In this document: piece after piece, positions 7,535 through 16,186 of the stretch | How positions within the stretch are numbered: position 1 is the first letter of the stretch | How the letters are laid out: every line of letters starts with the position of its first letter | Source of the DNA: DATAFF01 sp036257595 | GTDB taxonomy: Bacteria > Pseudomonadota > Alphaproteobacteria > Rhizobiales > Aestuariivirgaceae | NCBI GenBank assembly: GCA_036257595.1 | Contig: DATAFF010000037.1 | Span: forward strand, 1 to 33,922 | Direction of reading: 5' to 3' | Length of the DNA stretch: 33,922 bases | Notes under the pieces: generated by a model | Told to the model about the DNA's origin: nothing | What the model saw: only the letters and a program-made list of their open reading frames with translations | The model's database searches: none | Made by a program: the position numbers and the translations under genes

Positions 7535-9230
7535 CTTGACCTCCAGGGTGGGTCACGGCGCCATACCGTGCTGGCCCAACATCGCGTGCGAATTTCCAGA
7601 TCGCGCCAGAGCCATAGCCATGGTCGCGCGGTTGCCAGTCCTTGCGCCGTTCGGCCAGCTCGCGGTCGCTCAGTCGAACCGCGAGCACGCCCTTGTCGGC
7701 GTCGATCTCGATCACATCGCCGTCGCGCAGAAGCCCGATCGGGCCTCCCACCGCTGCTTCCGGACCGACGTGACCGATGCAGAATCCCCGCGTTGCACCC
7801 GAAAAGCGGCCATCGGTTATCAGCGCCACCTTGTCCCCCATGCCCTGGCCGTAAAGGGCTGCGGTGGTGGCCAGCATCTCGCGCATTCCGGGACCGCCGC
7901 GCGGACCCTCATAGCGGATCACCAGGACCTCGCCTTCCTTGTAGCGTTTCTTGGTGACAGCTTCGAAACACGCCTCCTCGCTGTCGAAGCAGCGCGCCGG
8001 CCCGGTGAATTTCAGAGTTTTCATGCCGGCGACCTTCACGATCGCACCCTCAGGCGCGAGATTTCCCGAAAGCCCAACCACGCCGCCGGTCGGGCTGAGC
8101 GGCCGGTCGGCCGGATAGACCACGTCCTGCTCCGGGTTCCACGCCACGCTGCGCATATTCTCGGCAATCGTCCGCCCGGTCACCGTCAGGCAGTCGCCAT
8201 GGAGGTGGCCGTGGTCGAGCAGGGTCTTCATCAGCAACGGAATGCCGCCGACCTCGAACAGGTCCTTGGCGACATATTTTCCGGCCGGCTTGAGATCGGC
8301 GATATAGGGCGTGCGGCGGAAGATCGCCGCCACGTCGAACAGATCGAATTCGATGCCGCATTCGTGGGCGATCGCTGGCAGATGCAGCGCCGCATTGGTC
8401 GAGCCGCCCGACGCCGCCACGACCACCGCGGCATTTTCCAGCGCCTTGCGGGTCACGATATCGCGCGGCCGGATGTTCTTGTGGATCAGGTCCATCACCT
8501 GCTCGCCCGCCGCCATGCAGAACCGGTCGCGCAATTCATAAGGCGCCGGCGCACCGGCCGAATAGGGCAAGGCCAGCCCGATCGCTTCCGACACGGTCGC
8601 CATGGTGTTGGCAGTGAATTGCGCCCCGCAGGCACCGGCCGACGGGCAGGCCACCTGCTCGAGCTCCTCGAGATCGCTTTCCGACATGGTGCCGACGGAA
8701 TAGCGCCCGACGGCCTCGAACACGTCCTGGACGGTTACCGGCCGCCCGCGGAAGGTCCCCGGCAGGATGGACCCTCCATAGATGAAGATCGACGGCACAT
8801 TGAGCCGGCACATCGCCATCATCATGCCCGGGAGCGACTTGTCGCAGCCTGCCAAGCCGACCAGCGCGTCATAGCAATGGCCGCGCATCGTCAGCTCGAC
8901 CGAATCGGCGATCACTTCGCGGGACACCAGCGACGACTTCATGCCCTGGTGGCCCATGGCAATGCCGTCGGTGACGGTGATGGTGCAGAATTCGCGCGGC
9001 GTGCCATTGGCGGCTGCAACCCCATGCTTGACTCTCTGGGCCTGCCGCATCAGCGCGATATTGCATGGCGCTGCCTCGTTCCAGCAGGTCGCCACACCGA
9101 CGAAAGGCTGATGGATCTGCTCGCGTGTCAGCCCCATCGCGTAGTAATATGAGCGATGGGGAGCGCGCTGCGGACCTTCGGTCACGTGTCGGCTGGGCAG
9201 CTTCTGCTTGAGTGACGTCTTGGCGTCCAT
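7506..9230 (-). CDS. ilvD: Dihydroxy-acid dehydratase
   Basis: A 574-aa IlvD/Edd-family dehydratase for the third step of valine and isoleucine synthesis. It turns 2,3-dihydroxy-3-methylbutanoate or its ethyl homologue into the 2-oxo acid. The Fe-S cysteines are present at about 56 (WNEAAPCN), 129 (GLAGCDKSLPGM) and 201 (CPSAGACGAQFT), with the Mg-binding Lys131 next to the second. The C-terminus (AVTHPGGQGESVCYADI) matches alphaproteobacterial enzymes. ATG 9230 (MDAKTSLKQKLPSRHVTEGP) is the family start and has AGGG six bases upstream; the frame is open to 9323, but those residues are not family-like. Its 3' end overlaps the Sel1 gene. The 5' side carries a cluster of inverted repeats. Confidence 0.96.
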   Translation of the reverse strand: MDAKTSLKQKLPSRHVTEGPQRAPHRSYYYAMGLTREQIHQPFVGVATCWNEAAPCNIALMRQAQRVKHGVAAANGTPREFCTITVTDGIAMGHQGMKSSLVSREVIADSVELTMRGHCYDALVGLAGCDKSLPGMMMAMCRLNVPSIFIYGGSILPGTFRGRPVTVQDVFEAVGRYSVGTMSESDLEELEQVACPSAGACGAQFTANTMATVSEAIGLALPYSAGAPAPYELRDRFCMAAGEQVMDLIHKNIRPRDIVTRKALENAAVVVAASGGSTNAALHLPAIAHECGIEFDLFDVAAIFRRTPYIADLKPAGKYVAKDLFEVGGIPLLMKTLLDHGHLHGDCLTVTGRTIAENMRSVAWNPEQDVVYPADRPLSPTGGVVGLSGNLAPEGAIVKVAGMKTLKFTGPARCFDSEEACFEAVTKKRYKEGEVLVIRYEGPRGGPGMREMLATTAALYGQGMGDKVALITDGRFSGATRGFCIGHVGPEAAVGGPIGLLRDGDVIEIDADKGVLAVRLSDRELAERRKDWQPRDHGYGSGAIWKFARDVGPARYGAVTHPGGQGESVCYADI

Positions 9231-9630
9231 AGACGACCCTGAAACTCCCTGGTCGGGCTTGTGCGGTTGTTTTACGCTCCGACGCACATAGCCCTTCAAA
9301 TCGGCCGTAAAGGCCACTTCCAACCCACGGAACCCGTGGATCGAGTTGGTACGCCCTCTCGCTGAAATACCTTCGCGGCCAAGGGATTGCTCCCTCGCGT
9401 CATGTGCCGCGACGGAATGAAGCTATTGGTGTTTTGGGGCGGAAAGAAGAACGATTGTGGCCGTTCACGGAAATTGATGCAGAAATGTCGTTCTTGTGAC
9501 CTCACTGCCACACACACCCAGGATGCGCACTGGACGACCTACATTACAGGAAGATTGTCCGAATGGGAATTGGGCCTTATGGTTGCGCAACCCTGGGAAT
9601 GCAATCCGAGGCCGTACTGGCGAGCCGCGA
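9231..9630. other. Gene-free stretch between gatA and ilvD
   Basis: This 400-base interval holds no gene I can recognise on either strand. The part near ilvD (about 9303-9412) has several inverted repeats, listed separately. Nearer gatA is a perfect 12-base palindrome, GGTTGCGCAACC, at 9581-9592, about 40 bases beyond the gatA stop; with only a 4-bp stem once a loop is allowed, it is a weak terminator at best. Short frames exist (for example a 35-codon minus-strand frame starting MTRGSNPLAAKVF at about 9402), but none has a good ribosome-binding site or family resemblance. Confidence 0.7.
9303..9412 (-). promoter_or_regulatory. Candidate structured 5' leader of ilvD
   Basis: Read towards ilvD, three inverted-repeat units occur in 110 bases. 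First, TCGCGGC (9373-9379) pairs with GCCGCGA (9406-9412) and encloses AGGGA-TTGC-TCCCT (9382-9395). Second, CCAAC-CCACGG (9320-9330) pairs with CCGTGG (9334-9339) and GTTGG (9345-9349), an 11-bp stem with a 3-base loop and one 5-base bulge. Third is GGCC-GTAAA-GGCC (9303-9315). The last unit ends 72 bases before the ilvD ATG. No known riboswitch class is recognised, no clear promoter was found upstream, and no run of branched-chain amino acid codons is seen, so a leader-peptide attenuator is not supported. Confidence 0.4.
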
Positions 9631-11100
9631 CTACGACCACCAGCGCGGTGCCGTCAAGCGGCCAGCCGCGCTCTCGATCGCCTTGCCGGCACGGAACAGC
9701 GTCTCCTCGTCGAACGGGCGGCCGATTAGCTGCAGCGCCAGCGGCAGGCCGTCCTCGCTCAACCCGCCGGGGACCGCAATGCCCGGCAGGCCGGCCATGT
9801 TCACCGTCACCGTGAAGATGTCGCAGAGATACATCTCGACAGGATCGGTGATGTCGCCCGGCGCAAAGGCGGGACCCGGAGTCGCCGGCGTGAGCACGAG
9901 GTCGACCTTGCTCCACGCCTCGTCGAAATCGCGCTTGATCAAGGTCCGGATCTTCTGCGCCCGCACGTAATAGGCATCGTAATATCCGGCTGACAGCACA
10001 TAGGTGCCGATCAGCACCCGGCGCCGCACCTCGGGGCCGAAGCCCTCGGCACGCGTGTTCTCATACATCGACACGACGTCGTCGCCCGGAACCCTGAGGC
10101 CGTAGCGCACGCCGTCATAACGGGCGAGATTGGACGAGGCCTCGGCCGGCGCGACGATGTAATAGGCCGGCAGCGCATATTTGGTATGGGGGAGCGAGAT
10201 GTCGACGATCTTGGCGCCGCGGTCCTTCAACCACGCCGCGCCGCGCTTCCACAGCGCGTCGATCTCTGGCGGCATGTTGTCGACGCGATATTCGCGCGGG
10301 ATGCCGACGCGCAGGCCCTTGATATCCCTGGCAAGCGCCGCCTCGTAATCGGGCACCGGCAGATCGACCGAGGTCGAATCCATCGGATCGTACCCCGCCA
10401 TCGAGCGCAGCATGATCGCCGCATCGGTGACATCGCGCGCGATCGGCCCCGCCTGGTCGAGCGAGGAGGCGAAGGCAACGATCCCCCAGCGCGAGCACCG
10501 CCCATAGGTCGGCTTCAGACCGACCGTCCCGGTCAGCGCCGCCGGCTGACGGATCGATCCGCCGGTGTCGGTTGCCGTGGCCGCGACGCAGAGATGGGCC
10601 GCGACCGCCGTGGCCGAGCCGCCCGACGACCCGCCCGGCACCAGCGACCGGTTGTGGCGCCGCCCTTTCCATGGATTGATCACCGGGCCGTAGCACGAGG
10701 TCTCATTCGACGAGCCCATGGCGAACTCGTCCATATTGAGCTTGCCCAGCATCAGCGCGCCATCGCGCCACAGATTCGCTGTGACAGTCGACTCATAGGT
10801 CGGCCGGAAGCCCTGCAGGATGCGGCTGCAGGCCTGCGTATGCACGCCGCGCGTGGCGAACAGATCCTTGATGCCGAGCGGGATCCCTTCGAGCGGCCGC
10901 GCCGTGCCCTGTTTGAGCCGCGCATCGCTTTCGGCAGCCCTGGCGCGCGCCGCATCGAAAGTCTCCGCGACATAGGCGTTGAGCACCCGCGCCTGCTCGA
11001 TCGTGGCAATATAAGCCTCGACCAGCTCGGCGGCGCTGAACGCACCGCTGCGCAAGCCCTGGCGCACCTGCGCCAGCGTCAATTCGGTGAGCTCAGCCAT
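9631..11100 (-). CDS. gatA: Aspartyl/glutamyl-tRNA(Asn/Gln) amidotransferase subunit A
   Basis: The glutaminase subunit of GatCAB, 489 aa. It releases ammonia from glutamine so that GatB can convert misacylated Glu-tRNA(Gln) or Asp-tRNA(Asn). The amidase-signature catalytic triad is present: Lys78 (GIKDLF), the cis-Ser at 158 (PGGSSGGSA) and the nucleophile Ser182 (TDTGGSIRQPA). The C-terminus, AAGRLTAPRWWS, is the usual end. ATG 11100 overlaps the gatC TGA by one base (TGATG), so the two are translationally coupled. gatB is not downstream here and must lie elsewhere in the genome. Confidence 0.97.
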   Translation of the reverse strand: MAELTELTLAQVRQGLRSGAFSAAELVEAYIATIEQARVLNAYVAETFDAARARAAESDARLKQGTARPLEGIPLGIKDLFATRGVHTQACSRILQGFRPTYESTVTANLWRDGALMLGKLNMDEFAMGSSNETSCYGPVINPWKGRRHNRSLVPGGSSGGSATAVAAHLCVAATATDTGGSIRQPAALTGTVGLKPTYGRCSRWGIVAFASSLDQAGPIARDVTDAAIMLRSMAGYDPMDSTSVDLPVPDYEAALARDIKGLRVGIPREYRVDNMPPEIDALWKRGAAWLKDRGAKIVDISLPHTKYALPAYYIVAPAEASSNLARYDGVRYGLRVPGDDVVSMYENTRAEGFGPEVRRRVLIGTYVLSAGYYDAYYVRAQKIRTLIKRDFDEAWSKVDLVLTPATPGPAFAPGDITDPVEMYLCDIFTVTVNMAGLPGIAVPGGLSEDGLPLALQLIGRPFDEETLFRAGKAIESAAGRLTAPRWWS

Positions 11101-11387
11101 CACTCGACAACCTTGGGCACGACATAGAAATGGTCATCCTGGACCGGCGCATTGGCCACGACATCGTCGGGGCGTCCGCCATCGGTCACCACGTCCTCCC
11201 GCAGATGCAGCTTGCGGTCGACGACCGAGGTCAGCGGCGCAACATTTGCCACATCGACCTCGCCCAGCATTTCGATCCATTGCAGGATGGCATTGAGCTC
11301 GCCCTGGAGCTTCGGCAGTTCCGCGTCGGTCACCCGGATGCGGGCAAGCTTGGCGATCCGGCGCACGGTTTTGGTATCGACGGACAT
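11100..11387 (-). CDS. gatC: Aspartyl/glutamyl-tRNA(Asn/Gln) amidotransferase subunit C
   Basis: A 95-aa small subunit that stabilises the GatA-GatB complex. It begins MSVDTKTVRRIAKLARIRVTD and continues with the family pattern ELNAILQWIEMLGEVD...APLTSVVDRKLHLREDVVTDG, ending PVQDDHFYVVPKVVE. Length is typical. It lies nine bases after the GNAT gene and overlaps gatA by one base, so the order hydrolase-GNAT-gatC-gatA looks like one transcription unit. Confidence 0.95.
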   Translation of the reverse strand: MSVDTKTVRRIAKLARIRVTDAELPKLQGELNAILQWIEMLGEVDVANVAPLTSVVDRKLHLREDVVTDGGRPDDVVANAPVQDDHFYVVPKVVE

Positions 11388-11396
11388 GGGCTCTCA

Positions 11397-12122
11397 TCAA
11401 CCGGGGCGGGAGGGAGTGGCGCGCTTGATACCACCAGCCTCCGCCGCCTGCAACGCCTGCCGCTGACGTCCGGCTCCGTCGAAATTGTCGTGCGCCAGCC
11501 ATTTCTGGAACGCCTGGTCGATCGCCGGCCAATCGGTGTCGATGATCGAGAACCAGGCGGTGTCGCGGTTGCGCCCCTTGACGATCATATGCTGGCGGAA
11601 CACCCCCTCGAAGGTGAAGCCGAGCCGCTCGGCAGCCCGTCGCGACGGCTGATTCAAGGCATCGCACTTCCATTCGAGCCGGCGGCTCCCCAGCGTCTCC
11701 AGGGCATGGCGCATCATGAGATAAAGACCCTCGGTAGCCTCCCGCGTCTGCTTGAGGCCGGGCGACAGCCAGATGTGGCCGATCTCGATCACCCCGTGCT
11801 CCGGCACCATTCGCATGAATGACGCCATGCCGGACGCTTCGCCGGTCGCATGCGGCACGAAGGCATAGAACAACGGGTCGACCGAAGCCTGCCGCTCCTT
11901 CAGCCAGGCGAGGAAACCCGCCTTGTCGGGGAACGGCCCATAGCCGAGATAGGTCCAGATCCTGCCCTCGGGATCGCCCGCCTGAAACGAGTTCCACAGA
12001 GCGGACCCGTGCCGCTCGGCCTCGACATGCTCGAGATCGACATAGCGGCCCTCGAGCACCCCGCCATCGGGTTTCCGTCCCGACGGCGCGGCAACCGGCG
12101 GGCCGACCTCATTGGTTTCCAT
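11397..12122 (-). CDS. GNAT-family N-acetyltransferase (RimJ/RimL-like)
   Basis: A 241-aa acetyl-CoA-dependent N-acetyltransferase of unknown substrate. The GNAT core covers about residues 25-200: an N-terminal GRYVDLEHVEAERHGSALW, a central GVIEIGHIWLSPGLKQTREATEG (strand 4 and the acetyl-CoA loop region) and the late NQPSRRAAERLGFTFEGVFRQHM, which is typical of RimJ/RimL-type and related small-molecule acetyltransferases. The ATG at 12122 comes two bases after the TGA of the upstream UPF0173 gene, implying coupling. The tail after residue 210 is not conserved-looking (QRQALQAAEAGGIKRATPSRPG). Its place before gatCA is compatible with general housekeeping but does not reveal its target. Confidence 0.88.
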   Translation of the reverse strand: METNEVGPPVAAPSGRKPDGGVLEGRYVDLEHVEAERHGSALWNSFQAGDPEGRIWTYLGYGPFPDKAGFLAWLKERQASVDPLFYAFVPHATGEASGMASFMRMVPEHGVIEIGHIWLSPGLKQTREATEGLYLMMRHALETLGSRRLEWKCDALNQPSRRAAERLGFTFEGVFRQHMIVKGRNRDTAWFSIIDTDWPAIDQAFQKWLAHDNFDGAGRQRQALQAAEAGGIKRATPSRPG

Positions 12123-12124
12123 GA

Positions 12125-12811
12125 TCAGAGCGTCAGGCTGTCGCCAGGCTTCATGGCCTTGACCTTCGAGCCGTCGCTGCCGAGCTCCTTGATGAACGGC
12201 TCGGGGCTCTGCACCAGCACCGGGAAGGTCTTGTAGTGGCAGGGAATGATGGTCTCGAACCTGAAGAACTTGCGGCAGGCCAGCGCCGCCGTGCGCGGGC
12301 TCATCGTGTAGCGATCGCCGATCGGCACGATGCCGATCGCCGGCTGATGGATCTCGTTGATCAGCGCCATGTCGCCGAATATGTCGGTGTCGCCCATATG
12401 GTAGACCGTCTTGCCGTCGCGCGGCCGGATCACCACCCCGCAAGGATTGCCCATATAGACCCCGCCATAGGACGAGGAATGATCCGCTCGGACGAAGGTG
12501 ATGTCGAAGTCCTTGGTATAGATGGTGCCGCCGGGATTGGACCCCTCGCAGTTCTCGAGGCCCTTCTTGCCGAAGAATTCGCAGATCTCGTGCACGGCGA
12601 TGAGGGTTGCGTTGTTGGCCTTGCAGATGGCTTCGGCATCGCCGACATGGTCCTCATGACCATGGGTCAGGGCGACATGCGTGGCGCCGCGACCCGCAAC
12701 ATCGGCCTTGACGGTGGCGACCGAGTTGCCGGTGATGAAGGGATCGATGAGGATGACCGATCCGCCCGTCTCGAGGCGGAACGCCGAATGTCCGAACCAG
12801 GTGATCTTCAT
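12125..12811 (-). CDS. UPF0173-type metal-dependent hydrolase (metallo-beta-lactamase fold)
   Basis: A 228-aa protein with the metallo-beta-lactamase fold. The zinc motif HGHEDH is at residues 50-55 (LTHGHEDHVGDAEAI), followed by later metal ligands in VRADHSSS and HMGDTDIFGDM. It starts MKITWFGHSAFRLETGG, the family signature, so the ATG at 12811 is chosen over upstream in-frame starts. The native substrate of UPF0173 proteins is not established. It is the first gene of the minus-strand group with GNAT and gatCA, and is divergent from the DUF2852-like gene, with 126 bases between the two starts. Confidence 0.92.
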   Translation of the reverse strand: MKITWFGHSAFRLETGGSVILIDPFITGNSVATVKADVAGRGATHVALTHGHEDHVGDAEAICKANNATLIAVHEICEFFGKKGLENCEGSNPGGTIYTKDFDITFVRADHSSSYGGVYMGNPCGVVIRPRDGKTVYHMGDTDIFGDMALINEIHQPAIGIVPIGDRYTMSPRTAALACRKFFRFETIIPCHYKTFPVLVQSPEPFIKELGSDGSKVKAMKPGDSLTL

Positions 12812-12873
12812 GGGCTCGCTCGACTTTCCGTGGCCGATTGCTGATCTGGCGATTTGACCAGCTCGGAGACGGC

Positions 12874-12906
12874 TTGACAATGCGGCCTGAACCGCCCAGC
12901 TATGTT
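12874..12906 (+). promoter_or_regulatory. Candidate promoter for the DUF2852-like gene
   Basis: TTGACA at 12874-12879 is an exact -35 match. The best -10 region is around GCTATGTT (12899-12906). The spacing (19-21 bases) is longer than ideal, but this -10 region overlaps the palindrome at 12902-12920, so a protein bound there would block RNA polymerase. Confidence 0.4.
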
Positions 12907-12920
12907 AATGTGATTAACAT
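12902..12920 (+). promoter_or_regulatory. Perfect palindromic operator-like site
   Basis: ATGTTAAT-GTG-ATTAACAT is a perfect 8-base inverted repeat with a 3-base spacer. It is AT-rich in a GC-rich genome and ends six bases before the AGGAGG ribosome-binding site (12927-12932) of the following gene. This is the form expected for a dimeric helix-turn-helix repressor. Because the site lies in a divergent gap it could also act on the UPF0173 gene. The cognate regulator cannot be named. Confidence 0.7.
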
Positions 12921-12937
12921 TCACACAGGAGGTCACG

Positions 12938-13225
12938 ATGTGCGGGATGCATCGCGGCATGCGCCGCTGGCGACGGGGTTGGGCCCAGGACGGCGAGGAT
13001 CAGGAAGAGCCTCGTTCATGGTGGGCGGGACACCCCTTCCGTTCGAGCGGCAATCGCGCCTTCGATGAGTACAAGGCCGAGACTTTGCGTCGCCTCGCCG
13101 AGGAGCAGCGCGAGTTCCTCGCCTTCCTGAGCCGCCTGCGTCACGCTCGCGACAAGGAGGAGTTCGACCGGTTCATGGCCGACCGGCGTGGGCCTGAAGG
13201 CGGCCCGCAGCCGCAGGGGGCGTGA
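12938..13225 (+). CDS. Small DUF2852-like protein lacking a membrane segment
   Basis: A 95-aa protein, start ATG 12938, with a textbook AGGAGG five bases upstream. The N-terminus is Arg/Trp-rich (MCGMHRGMRRWRRGWAQD). The C-terminal half resembles the conserved end of DUF2852 proteins of alphaproteobacteria (SSGNRAFDEYKAETLRRL, then a helix EEQREFLAFLSRLRHARDKEEFDRFMADRR, probably coiled coil). Typical DUF2852 members also have an N-terminal membrane helix, which is missing here; a basic, possibly nucleic-acid or membrane-surface binding stretch replaces it. Function unknown. Expression is probably controlled through the palindrome just upstream. The family call is from memory of the motif. 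Confidence 0.8.
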   Translation: MCGMHRGMRRWRRGWAQDGEDQEEPRSWWAGHPFRSSGNRAFDEYKAETLRRLAEEQREFLAFLSRLRHARDKEEFDRFMADRRGPEGGPQPQGA

Positions 13226-13240
13226 GCAAGAGACCCAGTC

Positions 13241-14623
<1,383 letters not shown>

Positions 14624-14629
14624 GCGTCC

Positions 14630-16027
14630 TCAGCCGCCAAGCCGCAGCGATCGCACCTGACCGTTGCGATCGACCGACAATTCCCAATAGCCGCTGTCCT
14701 TGGTCAAGGCTGCCTGCAGCGCCTTGACGCTCGATATCTTCGTGCCATTGATCTCGAGGAGGAGATCCCCCTTGCGAAAGCCGATGCTTGCCGCTGGCCC
14801 TCCCTTCACATCGACCACCGCCACGCCTTTGGCAGAGATGCCGAGGCCAAGCTCGGCGGCGAGTGCCGGCGAGACATTGGCGACCACCGCGCCGGTCAGC
14901 GGCGTGCGGCCCTTGATCAGCGTCTCCTCGCGCGCCGGCTTGTCGGGTGCCCGCATCAGCGCCAGCTTGGCCGAGAGCGGCTTGCCCTTGCGGATCAGGT
15001 CGATCTCGGTTTGCTGGCCGACCGTCAGCGTGGCCATCCGGTAATCGAACTCCTTGGCATTCTCCACCGGCTTGCGATTGACCCCGACAATGACATCGCC
15101 GGTCGCCACCCCGGCCTGAACCATCGGGCTCAACGGATGGATGCTGGCGACGATGGCGCCGCGTGGCCGGTCGAGCCCCAGCACCTCGCCCATCTCCGCC
15201 GTCACATCCTGGAGATCGGCACCGCCCCATGGCCGCGAGACCTTGCCGCCGTTCATCGCCGAGGCGACCACGGTCCGCACCATGTTCGCCGGAATGGCGA
15301 AGCCGATCCCGATCGATCCGCCGGAGCGCGAATAGATCGCGGTATTGATGCCGATCAGCCGGCCGGCGACATCGATCAGGGCGCCGCCGGAATTTCCCGG
15401 ATTGATGGCGGCGTCGGTCTGGATGAAGAACTGATAATCGGTGATCCCGACCTGGGTCCGCGCGAGCGCCGAGACGATCCCGCTGGTGACGGTCTGGCCG
15501 ACCCCGAACGGATTGCCGATGGCGAGCACGAGATCACCGACTTCAAGCACATCGGAGTCCCCGAGCGTCAGGCTCGGCAGCTTGGCCTGCCCGGCATTGA
15601 GCTTGAGGATGGCGAGATCGGTATGCTCGTCGGCAAGCGCCACCGTCGCGTCGAACTCGCGTCGGTCGGACAGCACCACGCGGATTTCCGTGCCGCCTTG
15701 GATCACATGGTTGTTGGTGACGACGATGCCGCTCGGATCGACCAGGACACCCGAGCCGAGAGAGTTCTGCACCCGTTCCCGCGGCCGCCCGAACATGCCG
15801 CCATCACCGAAGAACCGCCGGAAGAACGGATCGTCGCTGAACCCGGGAATTCCCGGCTGCCGCACCACCCGCCTGGCATAGACATTGACCACCGCCGGGG
15901 CGGTCTGCTTGACGACCGAGGCGAAGGAGAGCTGGATCTGCGCCCGGCTCTGAGGCACCTGTTGGGCCCCGGCCGACCCGCCGACAAGCGCCAGAAAGGC
16001 AATGGTGAGCATCCCCAATCGAGACAT
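14630..16027 (-). CDS. degP: DegP/HtrA-type periplasmic serine protease
   Basis: A 465-aa trypsin-like protease and chaperone with two PDZ domains, for periplasmic protein quality control. A signal peptide is visible (MSRLGMLTIAFLALVGGSAGAQQ). The catalytic triad is His107 (TNNHVIQ), Asp137 (EHTDLAIL) and Ser213 (NPGNSGGAL). PDZ1 is at about 250-335, with LSPMVQAGVATGDVIVGVN, and PDZ2 at about 370-460, with PAASIGFRKGDLLLEING. ATG 16027 is chosen because AGGAGG lies five bases upstream and a signal peptide follows directly; the longer open frame has no such features. It forms an operon with rarA and has a candidate promoter at 16061-16088. Confidence 0.95.
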   Translation of the reverse strand: MSRLGMLTIAFLALVGGSAGAQQVPQSRAQIQLSFASVVKQTAPAVVNVYARRVVRQPGIPGFSDDPFFRRFFGDGGMFGRPRERVQNSLGSGVLVDPSGIVVTNNHVIQGGTEIRVVLSDRREFDATVALADEHTDLAILKLNAGQAKLPSLTLGDSDVLEVGDLVLAIGNPFGVGQTVTSGIVSALARTQVGITDYQFFIQTDAAINPGNSGGALIDVAGRLIGINTAIYSRSGGSIGIGFAIPANMVRTVVASAMNGGKVSRPWGGADLQDVTAEMGEVLGLDRPRGAIVASIHPLSPMVQAGVATGDVIVGVNRKPVENAKEFDYRMATLTVGQQTEIDLIRKGKPLSAKLALMRAPDKPAREETLIKGRTPLTGAVVANVSPALAAELGLGISAKGVAVVDVKGGPAASIGFRKGDLLLEINGTKISSVKALQAALTKDSGYWELSVDRNGQVRSLRLGG

Positions 16028-16060
16028 GTCTCCCTCCTGATGCCTGCGAGCCCCCGCGGC

Positions 16061-16088
16061 TCTATAGCACCCCGCCCGGCCACGACAA
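16061..16088 (-). promoter_or_regulatory. Candidate sigma70-type promoter of degP
   Basis: On the minus strand TTGTCG (16088-16083) is followed after 16 bases by TATAGA (16066-16061). The -10 is 34 bases before the degP ATG and leaves room for the AGGAGG ribosome-binding site. Four of six bases match consensus in each element. Confidence 0.5.
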
Positions 16089-16133
16089 AATCGCCGCCGA
16101 GCGTCATCGACAGGCGGTCCACTGTCCGAAATG

Positions 16134-16186
16134 AGGCAGTAGGCGTTAGGCAATAGGCAGTGAGCGGGCTCTTCCCTACTGCCTGT
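16134..16186 (+). repeat. Heptad-built intergenic repeat, copy 3 (between degP and lrp)
   Basis: The left arm is GCAGTAG-GCGTTAG-GCAATAG-GCAGTGA-GC from 16136, identical over about 30 bases to copy 2 apart from one base. The right arm is short (CCTACTGCCTG, about 16176-16185). The right arm lies inside the 3' end of the Lrp gene and provides its TAG stop (16176-16178). Here the flanking genes are in tandem on the minus strand, not convergent, so the element follows the minus-strand gene end rather than convergent gaps as such. Confidence 0.85.

Noticed and set aside
7536..9152. Long plus-strand open frame (538 codons) opposite ilvD
   Set aside because: It mirrors ilvD codons on the other strand, has no ribosome-binding site and no recognisable domain.
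9320..9412. Possible tRNA or other classical RNA gene in the ilvD upstream gap
   Set aside because: Stems are present, but no cloverleaf with acceptor stem, anticodon arm and GGTTCRANNCC T-loop could be fitted, and there is no tmRNA, SRP or 6S signature.
9387..9815. Plus-strand frame starting in the gatA-ilvD gap (MLPRVMCRDGMKLLVF...)
   Set aside because: More than half lies antisense to gatA, there is no convincing start signal, and the unique part resembles nothing known to me.
12909..12925. CRP-like site TGTGA-N7-TCACA overlapping the palindrome
   Set aside because: The half-sites match but the spacer is 7 bases, not the 6 needed, and the perfect palindrome at 12902-12920 explains the same bases better.
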